Shown here one piece after another: positions 1 through 7,035 of a stretch of DNA of 7,414 nt; the first letter of the stretch is position 1, and each line of letters opens with the position of its first letter. The notes beneath the pieces are model-generated. The model made no database searches. It worked only from the letters and a program-made list of their open reading frames with translations, and was not told the DNA's origin. Both the position numbers and the translations under genes were made by a program. Source of the stretch: Ignavibacteria bacterium (GTDB taxonomy: Bacteria > Bacteroidota > Ignavibacteria > Ignavibacteriales > Ignavibacteriaceae); NCBI GenBank assembly GCA_030648225.1, contig JAUSIA010000080.1, positions 1 to 7,414 on the forward strand, in the 5' to 3' direction.

Positions 1-2
1 CT

Positions 3-1706
3 CCCGGAATTGTTATCGGTAAGGTTTATCTCTTTACCAAGGAAAAGCTTGAAGTAAGTGATGGTGTAATAACAGATGTTGAAGAAGCAAAGCAAAATCT
101 CGAAGAAGCAATTAAGCAGTCAAAGAAGGAGCTAACGAAAGTATTTTCAATTGCACGGGAAAAAATGGGTGAAGAACGTGCATTAATTTTTGAAGCCCAG
201 ATGATGATACTTGACGATCCCATATTGCTTGAAACAATTGAAAAAAGAATTGAGAAAGAGAAGAAGCTTCCTGAATTTATTGTTTATGATGAGATAACTA
301 AATACCAGGATATTATGAAGCATTCGACAGAATCATATATTAAAGAGCGTGCCCATGATATTGATGATATAAAGAACAGGATAATCCGGAATCTCCAGAA
401 GAAAAGATGGCAGTCCAAAATCGCTCATGATTCAATAGTTGTTAGTGATATGCTTACTCCTGCCGATACACTGCTGCTCTCTAGAAGCAATGTTAAAGGT
501 TTTGTAACAGATCATGGCGGACTGACTTCGCACGCAGCAATAATTTCACGTTCATTAAACATTCCCGCTGTAGTTGGAACTCACAATATAACTAAGCATG
601 TAAATGAAGGTGATACGATTATTGTTGATGGATTCCATGGTTATGTATTAATAAATCCATCTGATGAACAAATAAAATTTTTTACAGAAAAATCTGAACA
701 TCTTGTTCAACTGCAGAAAGGACTGGAGGAATTTAAGGATAAGCATGCTGTAACCATTGATGGCAGGGAAATAATGCTTTATGCTAATGTTGATGTTTCG
801 GGTGAAATAGATATTGTTGTAAGCAGCGGTTCTAACGGAATTGGTCTTTTCAGAACAGAACAGATTCTTGAAGAACAAAGTGAATTTCCTACTGAAGATG
901 AACAGGTAAGAATTTATTCAAATCTTTCTTCAAGAATTTATCCCAATATGCTTACAATCCGTGCTTTTGATATTGGTGGAGATAAATTTAAGCTGCTCGA
1001 TTATTCAGAATCAAATCCTTTTCTTGGCTTAAGGGGTATAAGGCTTCTTCTGGAAAATTTAAATTTATTTAAAACACAAATAAGAGCAGTTCTCAGGGCA
1101 AGCCAGAACAGGAATGTTCAGTTTATGCTTCCGATGATTTCAATAATGGCTGAGATAAGAAAATCAAAAGAAATTATTGAAGAATGCAAAGCCGAATTGA
1201 AAAAAGAAAAGCATCATTATGATAAACATATAAAAGTAGGAATAATGATTGAAACTCCTGCCGCCGCTGTAATGACTAAGGAATTTGCTAATGAAGTTGA
1301 TTTCATAAGTGTTGGTACTAATGATCTTATTCAATACTTAATGGCGGTTGACAGAGGGAATGATCTTGTATCATATCTTTACCAGGAATTCAGTCCTGCC
1401 GTCATTCGGACTCTTCATCATATTGTAACGGAAGGAAATAAAACTAAAAAAGAGATAAGCTTTTGCGGTGAAATGGCTGCTGATACTCTTGCTATTCCAT
1501 TGCTTGTTGGTTTGGGGTATAAATCTTTAAGTATGTCGCCAGCGACAATTCCTTATGCAAAACGAATTATCCGCTATTTAAATTATGAACATACAAAAAA
1601 ACTTGCTGAGGAGTGCCTTGCCTGTCATACTGAAATAGAAATTACTCACCTTCTGGAAAAGTTCTTTAAAGACCATTCTATTACAAGAACAAGACAAATT
1701 ATATAA
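3..1706 (+). CDS. ptsI: PTS enzyme I (phosphoenolpyruvate-protein phosphotransferase), 5' end cut off by window
   Basis: Enzyme I takes phosphate from PEP onto a histidine and passes it to HPr, the first cytoplasmic step of the phosphotransferase system. The frame is open from base 3 and begins with PGIVIGK, which matches the SPGIA(F)GK start of E. coli enzyme I, so about eight residues are missing. The 567 visible codons fit the usual ~575-residue length. Key residues seen (visible numbering): phospho-histidine H177 in GGLTSHAAI (codon 531-533); PEP-binding R284 (LFRTE) and R320 (IRAFDIGGDK); E417 (IETPAAA); N440/D441 and R451 in VGTNDLIQYLMAVDRGN; active-site C488 (FCGEMAAD, codon 1464-1466). 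Nothing essential is missing. An in-frame ATG at 165 is internal, because homology starts upstream of it. A ptsP-type protein with an N-terminal GAF domain cannot be excluded, since the upstream DNA is not visible. Confidence 0.96.
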   Translation, partial: PGIVIGKVYLFTKEKLEVSDGVITDVEEAKQNLEEAIKQSKKELTKVFSIAREKMGEERALIFEAQMMILDDPILLETIEKRIEKEKKLPEFIVYDEITKYQDIMKHSTESYIKERAHDIDDIKNRIIRNLQKKRWQSKIAHDSIVVSDMLTPADTLLLSRSNVKGFVTDHGGLTSHAAIISRSLNIPAVVGTHNITKHVNEGDTIIVDGFHGYVLINPSDEQIKFFTEKSEHLVQLQKGLEEFKDKHAVTIDGREIMLYANVDVSGEIDIVVSSGSNGIGLFRTEQILEEQSEFPTEDEQVRIYSNLSSRIYPNMLTIRAFDIGGDKFKLLDYSESNPFLGLRGIRLLLENLNLFKTQIRAVLRASQNRNVQFMLPMISIMAEIRKSKEIIEECKAELKKEKHHYDKHIKVGIMIETPAAAVMTKEFANEVDFISVGTNDLIQYLMAVDRGNDLVSYLYQEFSPAVIRTLHHIVTEGNKTKKEISFCGEMAADTLAIPLLVGLGYKSLSMSPATIPYAKRIIRYLNYEHTKKLAEECLACHTEIEITHLLEKFFKDHSITRTRQII

Positions 1707-1719
1707 GATGGAAGAATGG

Positions 1720-1787
1720 AGTTCAAGAGTAAGTTCTCAGCCGAAGGCTGATCCGCCTCCGGCGGAAAGTTCAAGTTCAAGAGCAAG
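1720..1787. repeat. GC-rich double hairpin flanked by a 14-bp imperfect direct repeat
   Basis: Two perfect 15-nt hairpins abut with no spacer. The first is TCAGCC-GAA-GGCTGA at 1737-1751 and the second is TCCGCC-TCC-GGCGGA at 1752-1766; each has a 6-bp stem and a 3-nt loop. They are flanked by direct repeats agttcaagagtaag (1720-1733) and agttcaagagcaag (1774-1787), which match at 13 of 14 positions. The GC-rich core stands out from its AT-rich surroundings. No T-tract follows either hairpin, so a standard intrinsic terminator is not supported. It resembles a short interspersed repeat; membership of a genome-wide family is inferred, not shown. Confidence 0.7.
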
Positions 1788-1791
1788 AAAA

Positions 1792-1812
1792 TTTTTAATT
1801 TTTAATTTTTAA
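1792..1812. repeat. Tandem repeat, three copies of TTTTTAA
   Basis: The 7-bp unit TTTTTAA occurs three times in perfect tandem, about 40 bp upstream of the isomerase start. It may be a slippage-prone tract or simply part of the intergenic repeat that precedes it. No promoter box can be assigned with confidence within it. Confidence 0.75.
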
Positions 1813-1839
1813 TTGTTTTCCCTATACCTTTATACCTCT

Positions 1840-1845
1840 AAGGAG
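1840..1845 (+). promoter_or_regulatory. Shine-Dalgarno site of the PGI/PMI gene
   Basis: AAGGAG lies four bases (TTAA) before the ATG at 1850. It is a strong site that fixes the isomerase start. It also shows that this organism uses Shine-Dalgarno initiation, which matters for judging the start of the gene at 2936. Confidence 0.85.
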
Positions 1846-1849
1846 TTAA

Positions 1850-2884
1850 ATGAATATTTCTGATTATGTAGCTAAATATGATCCTTCAAATCAATTTGAA
1901 GTATTAAAGAAGACTTATGAACAGATTGAATTTGCCTGGAACAACAAGATTGATCTCAGTTCAATAAAGAAGAAGGGGATTGAATCTGTTGTTGTTACAG
2001 GATTGGGAGGTTCTGCAATAAGCGGCGACCTCTTTGTTAATTTCTTTAAAGATGAACTTAATATTCCTTTTTATGTGAACAGAAGCTACAGCTTGCCTCA
2101 GTTCGTAAATAAGAATACACTTCTCATTGTCTCATCATATTCAGGGAATACTGAAGAGACAATTTCTGTTTTTAATTCTGCATTAAAGAAAAAATGCAGA
2201 ATAGTGTGCATAACATCAGGTGGAAAAGCAGAAAAGATCGCTGAAAAGAATAAAGTTCCGGTTGTAAAAATTTTACCAGCCTTTCACCCACGATATGCAC
2301 TTGGCTTAAGTTTTTTTTCGCTTCTTAAAGTGATGAACAAACTTAAAGTTGTCGAAGTCAAACCTTCATTGATTAATTTAATTATCAAACTATATAAGGA
2401 TAAAGCAAAACTTTATTCAAAAGAGAAAAATCCTGCTCTTGCTTATGCAGAACAATTACTCGGATATATTCCAATAATTTATTCCGCTGAAGGTTATACT
2501 TCTTCGGTTGGTTACCGGCTAAAATGTCAGTTCAATGAGAATTCAAAATTAAGTGCATTTCACAATATCCTTCCTGAAATGAACCATAACGAAATTGTGG
2601 GTTGGGAATCTTTCAATGAAAATCAGTTAAGAACAAAGGTTATCAATATTCTTGATAAAGAATATCCTTTTCAGGTTAAAAAGAGATTTAAAATTACCTC
2701 AGAAATTATTTCAGAAAACAAAGTTGATATAATTAACCTGGAGAGCGGGGAAAAATCTTTTAAGGTAAGATTAATGGATTTGATTTATTTATCTGATTGG
2801 ATAACTTATTATTCAGGTGTTCTGAGAGGCTTCGATCCGGCAGAGATAAAGAATATTGAACAGCTAAAAAACAGGTTGAAATAA
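1850..2884 (+). CDS. Bifunctional phosphoglucose/phosphomannose isomerase (SIS domain)
   Basis: This cytoplasmic enzyme interconverts glucose-6-phosphate or mannose-6-phosphate with fructose-6-phosphate. It belongs to the small PGI/PMI family rather than the classical large PGI family. The 344 residues carry a first SIS motif at about 48-60 (TGLGGSAISGD), the sugar-phosphate-binding loop SSYSGNTEET at 95-104, an FHPRYALG segment at 145-152, and the signature NENSK...PEMNHNEIVGWE at 229-253. E230 and H246 are 16 residues apart, the same spacing as the catalytic Glu203/His219 described for the Pyrobaculum aerophilum enzyme. The C-terminal part (to IEQLKNRLK) fits the bacterial PGI C-terminal domain. 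The start is fixed by AAGGAG at 1840-1845. Following ptsI, it would handle PTS-imported hexose phosphates, including mannose-6-phosphate; that link is inferred from position. Function is confident; relative activity on the two substrates is not visible. Confidence 0.93.
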   Translation: MNISDYVAKYDPSNQFEVLKKTYEQIEFAWNNKIDLSSIKKKGIESVVVTGLGGSAISGDLFVNFFKDELNIPFYVNRSYSLPQFVNKNTLLIVSSYSGNTEETISVFNSALKKKCRIVCITSGGKAEKIAEKNKVPVVKILPAFHPRYALGLSFFSLLKVMNKLKVVEVKPSLINLIIKLYKDKAKLYSKEKNPALAYAEQLLGYIPIIYSAEGYTSSVGYRLKCQFNENSKLSAFHNILPEMNHNEIVGWESFNENQLRTKVINILDKEYPFQVKKRFKITSEIISENKVDIINLESGEKSFKVRLMDLIYLSDWITYYSGVLRGFDPAEIKNIEQLKNRLK

Positions 2885-2935
2885 CTCCTAAACGCCTTTA
2901 TAAAGCTTTTATTCTCAACAAATTTTTTTCTTTCA

Positions 2936-5740
2936 TTGGAGAGATTTCTGAAATATCTTTTACTTTTTTTATTTCTTTCCAGCCAGGCAATTTATTCTCA
3001 ATTCTATTACTTTGGCAGGAATAAGGTTCAATATGAAAAATTTGATTGGAAGATATTAAGAACAGAACATTTTGATATTTATTATTATGATGAAATGCTT
3101 GACCTTGCTGAGATTGGAGCAGACTATGCTGAAGAAGTTTATAATGAATTAAAAGTTAAAATGAATCATGTTGTTACCCGTCGAATCCCTCTCATCTTTT
3201 ATAATACACATTTACATTTTCAGCAGACAAATACAACTCCAGGCTTTATTCCCGAAGGTGTAGGCGGCTTCTTTGAATTTATTAAAGGTCGTGTTGTAAT
3301 TCCTTCAATGGGTTCATTAAATGATTTCAGGCACGTAATCCGGCATGAACTTGTTCACGTTTTTATGACTAATAAAATTTATCGTGTTCTGGTTGATCAT
3401 AGGGAACCGGCAGATGTTCTGCCTCCGCTCTGGTTTGTTGAGGGTTTAGCTGAATATATGTCAACCGAAGTTGATGCACAGGCAGAAATGGTGATGCGTG
3501 ATGCAATTCTGAATAATTACTTTGTAGGGATTGATGATATATACAATATCTACGGCACTTTTCTTATGTATAAGGAAGGTCAGAATTTCCTTGAGTTTGT
3601 TGAAGAGAACTATGGAAAAGAAAAAGTTCCTCTGATGCTCGAGAATTTCTGGATGTTCTCAAATTTCAATAAGGTTATTGAACATACTATAGGTAAAGAG
3701 ATTGAAGAGATTGATTCTGAATGGTTATACTATCTGAAGAAAAAATATTATCCTATGATGGAGAACCGCGTTCCACTTGAGAATGCTTCAAAGAAAATTA
3801 CAAAGGAAGGATTTAATTTTTCTCCAGTCTATTATGAGAATGAAGGTGAAAGGTATATCTATTTTGTAGCTAACAGGAATGGATATTCATCTCTCTACAA
3901 GCTTGAACTGGATGAAAATATGATTGCCGCTGATGATCCTGAACTAGTTCTGCAGGGAGAAAGATCTGAAGAGCTTGAAGCTTTTCATTTATTCCAGTCT
4001 TCAATTGATATATCAAAAGATGGGCTTATTACATTTGTAACTAAAAAAGGTGCAACTGATGCAATACATCTTTTTTCTGTTTCAAGAAATGAGATAATAA
4101 AAACTTTTCAGTTTGATCACCTGATAAACCTTACCTCCCCTAAATTTTCTCCTGGTCGTGATAAGATTGTTTTTCACGCAGTTGATCAGAAAGGATACAG
4201 TGATATTTTCCTTATTGATATTGAAAGCAGCTCATTATCAAGACTTACAAATGATTATTATGATGACCGGGATCCTTCATTCGGATTAGATAAAAATCAA
4301 ATTTTATTTTCATCAGATCGAACTTCCGGGGAGTTTGAAAAAAAATATAATATTTTCAGCTTTGATTTAAGCACAAACAAGATTGAGTACGTAACTTATC
4401 TTAATTCAAATAACTCATCACCAATTCTTTCTCCTGATAAGAAAAAGATTCTCTTTACATCCGATGCTGATGGTGTAAGAAATATCTGGTCTCTTGAAGT
4501 CAGCCGTCCCGACACTGTAGAAAAGATAACAAATTTTGTGACGAGCGCTTTTTATCCGGCATTTATAAATGATTCAACAATTATTTTTTCCGGGTTTGAA
4601 AGATTCTCTTTTAATCTTTATAAAGATGAACTTGATAAAACGGAAGAAGATACGATTTTAATTGCAATGACATTTCCTTTAACTGCAGAAAAATGGAAAG
4701 CAGGAATGGTTGCCGGAGATGTGAAAAGAGAAAAACTTAAATATGTGAATGAATATACGCTCGATTATGCGCAAAGCCAGGTTTCTACAGATCCGATTTT
4801 CGGGACAAGGGGAGGAGCAATTCTTTCTCTTAGCGATCTGTTGGGAAATGATAATTACTTCTTCCTTATTTACAACACCGCCGATGTTCAGAGTGATTTT
4901 CTAAAAAGTTTCAATATTGCAATCCAGAGAGTTAACCTGAGTGAAAGAACAAATTACGGCTATGGTGTTTTTCACTTCAGCGGAAGAAGATATGATATCC
5001 GGGATTCCGATGAATATTTTTTTGAAAGAAGTTTTGGTGGATTCTTTGCACTTCATTTTCCTCTTTCAAAATTCCACAGATTAGAGACAAGTGTAACTGT
5101 TGCCAACTCAGATAAACAGGTTATATCAGGAGTGATTGAGCGGAAAGCTCTTCTTATAAGCAACAGCTTATCTTATGTAATAGATAATTCTCTATGGGGA
5201 TGGACAGGACCGCTCGATGGAATTCGCGGAAGACTGCTGCTTGGTTATACAAGCGATGTTAAGTACAGCAACGTTAATTATTTTACCGTAATTGCAGATT
5301 ACAGACATTACTTCAGACTGGGATTGCGTTCTGCTCTTGCATTCAGGTCAGCACTCTTTTATAATGAAGGAAAAGAAGCAAGACGGTATTTTATGGGCGG
5401 GAGCTGGGATTTAAGAGGCTGGCGAAGATGGTCAATACGTGGTGAAAAACTCTGGCTGTCTTCTGTAGAGCTTCGTTTCCCGTTGGTTGATCAATTATAT
5501 ATTAAATTTCCCTTCTTCGGGCTTGGCTTCGTAGGTTTCAGAGGTGCTGTTTTCTTTGATGCCGGTGGTGCCTGGGATGAAGAATACAGACAAACTCTTG
5601 GAAGTTTTGGTGGAGGTTTAAGGCTTAATCTTTTTGGTGTATTAGTCCTGCGTTATGATATGGGAAAGAAAATTGAAGATAATTTTACCAGGATACAGGA
5701 TGGTCTTTTCTACCAGTTCTTTTTCGGATGGGATTTTTGA
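2936..5740 (+). CDS. Exported fusion: HExxH (gluzincin-type) zinc protease, TolB-like propeller and Omp85/BamA-like outer-membrane barrel
   Basis: The 934 residues show four parts. (1) A signal peptide at 1-21 (hydrophobic YLLLFLFLSS, likely cut near IYS|QF). (2) A protease domain at ~35-275 with HELVH at 137-141 and WFVEGLAEY at 166-174; by the gluzincin pattern H137, H141 and E169 bind zinc and E138 is catalytic. (3) Six PD40/TolB-type repeats starting near 293, 355, 402, 446, 495 and 540 (for example SPDKKKILFTSDADG), suggesting a six-bladed propeller. (4) A barrel domain at ~615-934 with LRGW (826-829) at the place of the Omp85 L6 VRGF/Y motif, then VELRFPL, AVFFDAGGAW and a terminal phenylalanine (FGWDF) as in outer-membrane barrels. 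No POTRA domain is evident. The substrate is unknown. The start is uncertain: TTG 2936 without a Shine-Dalgarno, or CTG 2948 with one. It lies 52 bp after the isomerase stop. Confidence 0.9.
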   Translation: MERFLKYLLLFLFLSSQAIYSQFYYFGRNKVQYEKFDWKILRTEHFDIYYYDEMLDLAEIGADYAEEVYNELKVKMNHVVTRRIPLIFYNTHLHFQQTNTTPGFIPEGVGGFFEFIKGRVVIPSMGSLNDFRHVIRHELVHVFMTNKIYRVLVDHREPADVLPPLWFVEGLAEYMSTEVDAQAEMVMRDAILNNYFVGIDDIYNIYGTFLMYKEGQNFLEFVEENYGKEKVPLMLENFWMFSNFNKVIEHTIGKEIEEIDSEWLYYLKKKYYPMMENRVPLENASKKITKEGFNFSPVYYENEGERYIYFVANRNGYSSLYKLELDENMIAADDPELVLQGERSEELEAFHLFQSSIDISKDGLITFVTKKGATDAIHLFSVSRNEIIKTFQFDHLINLTSPKFSPGRDKIVFHAVDQKGYSDIFLIDIESSSLSRLTNDYYDDRDPSFGLDKNQILFSSDRTSGEFEKKYNIFSFDLSTNKIEYVTYLNSNNSSPILSPDKKKILFTSDADGVRNIWSLEVSRPDTVEKITNFVTSAFYPAFINDSTIIFSGFERFSFNLYKDELDKTEEDTILIAMTFPLTAEKWKAGMVAGDVKREKLKYVNEYTLDYAQSQVSTDPIFGTRGGAILSLSDLLGNDNYFFLIYNTADVQSDFLKSFNIAIQRVNLSERTNYGYGVFHFSGRRYDIRDSDEYFFERSFGGFFALHFPLSKFHRLETSVTVANSDKQVISGVIERKALLISNSLSYVIDNSLWGWTGPLDGIRGRLLLGYTSDVKYSNVNYFTVIADYRHYFRLGLRSALAFRSALFYNEGKEARRYFMGGSWDLRGWRRWSIRGEKLWLSSVELRFPLVDQLYIKFPFFGLGFVGFRGAVFFDAGGAWDEEYRQTLGSFGGGLRLNLFGVLVLRYDMGKKIEDNFTRIQDGLFYQFFFGWDF
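2938..2943 (+). promoter_or_regulatory. Possible Shine-Dalgarno site implying a CTG start at 2948
   Basis: GGAGAG lies immediately after the TTG at 2936 and ends four bases before an in-frame CTG at 2948 (GGAG itself ends six bases before it). The TTG has only a T-rich stretch and no purine-rich site upstream. A start at CTG would give MKYLLLFLFLSSQ, a tidy signal peptide. The site therefore argues for initiation at a rare CTG codon, four codons downstream of the TTG. No in-frame ATG or GTG is available between the preceding stop and the signal peptide. Confidence 0.45.
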
Positions 5741-5815
5741 CCTCACCTAAATCCTCTCCTTATTAAGGAGAGGACTTTTAAACCTCCCTCTCCTTTATAA
5801 GGTGAGGGATTGAGG
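5741..5815. repeat. CT/GA-rich intergenic inverted-repeat element
   Basis: The element begins directly after the stop codon at 5740. It contains a perfect 10-bp stem (TCCTCTCCTT at 5752-5761 with AAGGAGAGGA at 5765-5774, loop ATT) and a second hairpin (5785-5795 with 5799-5809, loop TAT, one T-T mismatch). An outer inverted repeat CCTCACC (5741-5747) and GGTGAGG (5801-5807) also spans most of the element, as an alternative to the second hairpin. The remaining gap to 5880 is AT-rich with no convincing promoter. The layout is that of a dispersed intergenic repeat; copy number cannot be seen from this window. Confidence 0.7.
5752..5779 (+). terminator. Possible transcription terminator after the fusion gene
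   Basis: The 10-bp perfect stem with a 3-nt loop (5752-5774) starts 12 bases after the stop codon and is followed by CTTTT. The T-run is short and the hairpin is also part of the inverted-repeat element, so termination is plausible but weakly supported. If real, the lipoprotein gene at 5881 would need its own promoter. Confidence 0.3.
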
Positions 5816-5880
5816 GTGAAGTTTAATACTAAGATTTACTTTAATACGTAACATGAGTTAATTATGTTAATGTAGTAATA

Positions 5881-7035
5881 ATGAAATATCTGATTTCAAT
5901 GAAACATATTTTTTCTTTTTTATTTATAATGATTCTATTTCATGGCTGTACGCCTTCTTCAATCAAGCTTGATACAAAGAAAGGATTATCCTCTTATACA
6001 ATGTTTGGTAAGACCGGAGGCAGGGAATTTTATCTCCCTGTTTCAGTTGGCGAATCAATTTCACTAAAGTGGGAAGCAGAAATAAATGGCAGCTTCCCAA
6101 ATTCGTCTGTAACAAGTTATGATAACTATATTTTTATAAATGATCTTTCCGGAAGGGTTTATTGTTTTGATGCTTCCAATGGAAAAGTGATTGGAGCTTT
6201 AAAGCATAGCGGTGCTGTTTATACCACACCTGTTATTGATGAGAACAATATTATATTTGCTGCAGCTGAAGATGATGAGAATATATCTGTACTTTATTAT
6301 TACAATTTTTCAAATGCCAAAATGCTTTATGAAAAAGAAATTCCCGGCCGGGTAATGACTGAATTTATTAAAACTGATAATGAGGTAATCTTCAATACCG
6401 AGAATGGAAAAGTCTTTTGCTATAATCTGCTTGGAGAAAAAGTTTGGGAGTATGATACCAAAACAAAAACTCATAGTTCTCCCGCACTTGGAAATAATAT
6501 AATTGTTTTTGGGAATGATGATGGAGAGATTATAGGATTAAATGCAAAGGAGGGAAAATTTTTATTCAAAGAGAAAATTGGTGAATCCTTCTTCTGCGGT
6601 GCAACAGTTGATAACCATACAGTTTATATAGGAAATGATAATGGTAATCTTTATGCACTTGAGCTTTCCACAGGAAAAATAAAATGGAAGTTTGATACTG
6701 GATCAAGAATAACAATGGTTCCGGTTTATAATAAAACACACATAATAATCGGGAATCTTAAAGGAGAACTTTATTCAGTCAATAAAGAAACAGGAAAACT
6801 AAACTGGCGCACGAATACAAGAGGTGTTTTAAATGCATCTCCTTTACTGACGGAGAATATTATTATTCTTCCCGACCTTAATGAATCTTATCATTTTGTT
6901 GATGTAAAAACAGGTGAAATAAAAAATACTTACCTGCTTGAAGGTCGGGGCAAGCTTACCCCTGTAATTTTTAATGATGTTTTATATATTGGTTATGATA
7001 ATGGAATTGTAAGAGCATATGAATTCAGCAATTAA
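5881..7035 (+). CDS. BamB-like lipoprotein with eight PQQ-type beta-propeller repeats
   Basis: The 384-residue protein starts with a lipoprotein-type signal peptide (hydrophobic FSFLFIMILF at 11-20, then HGC with C23 as the acylation site). The lipobox LFHGC is loose compared with the L-A/S-G/A-C consensus. From about residue 60, eight repeats with a ~40-residue period follow, ending in strands such as NGNLYALELSTGKIKW (254-269) and KGELYSVNKETGKLNW (294-309). The repeats centred near 132 and 336 are degenerate. The last one (NGIVRAY) lacks its closing GxxxW strand, which the N-terminal SLKWEAE (61-67) can supply. Length and blade count fit BamB, the eight-bladed lipoprotein of the BAM outer-membrane assembly complex, but other PQQ-propeller lipoproteins look alike. 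It follows an Omp85-type barrel gene, which supports an envelope role. A second ATG at 5899 is an equally possible start; neither has a Shine-Dalgarno. Confidence 0.85.
   Translation: MKYLISMKHIFSFLFIMILFHGCTPSSIKLDTKKGLSSYTMFGKTGGREFYLPVSVGESISLKWEAEINGSFPNSSVTSYDNYIFINDLSGRVYCFDASNGKVIGALKHSGAVYTTPVIDENNIIFAAAEDDENISVLYYYNFSNAKMLYEKEIPGRVMTEFIKTDNEVIFNTENGKVFCYNLLGEKVWEYDTKTKTHSSPALGNNIIVFGNDDGEIIGLNAKEGKFLFKEKIGESFFCGATVDNHTVYIGNDNGNLYALELSTGKIKWKFDTGSRITMVPVYNKTHIIIGNLKGELYSVNKETGKLNWRTNTRGVLNASPLLTENIIILPDLNESYHFVDVKTGEIKNTYLLEGRGKLTPVIFNDVLYIGYDNGIVRAYEFSN

Noticed and set aside
26..223. Minus-strand open frame of 65 codons
   Set aside because: It lies wholly antisense to the well-conserved N-terminal part of enzyme I, has no homology-like motifs, and has a serine/phenylalanine-rich composition typical of a shadow frame.
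648..878. Minus-strand open frame of 76 codons
   Set aside because: It is antisense to the conserved enzyme I linker and PEP-binding domain; the Phe/Tyr/Asn-rich translation is an AT-rich shadow.
1737..1766. Intrinsic terminator after ptsI
   Set aside because: The hairpins are perfect but no T-tract follows on either strand; the TTTTTAA tract is 25 bases away, interrupted by A residues.
2895..2912. ctttataaag palindrome between the isomerase and the fusion gene as a terminator
   Set aside because: The 10-bp AT-rich palindrome has no room for a loop and little stability, so it is not credible as a terminator.
5835..5863. Sigma-70-like promoter before the BamB-like gene (TTTACT, 17-bp gap, TTAATT)
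   Set aside because: The -10 candidate matches the consensus poorly, and such boxes arise by chance in AT-rich DNA; FCB-group promoters also differ from the E. coli consensus.
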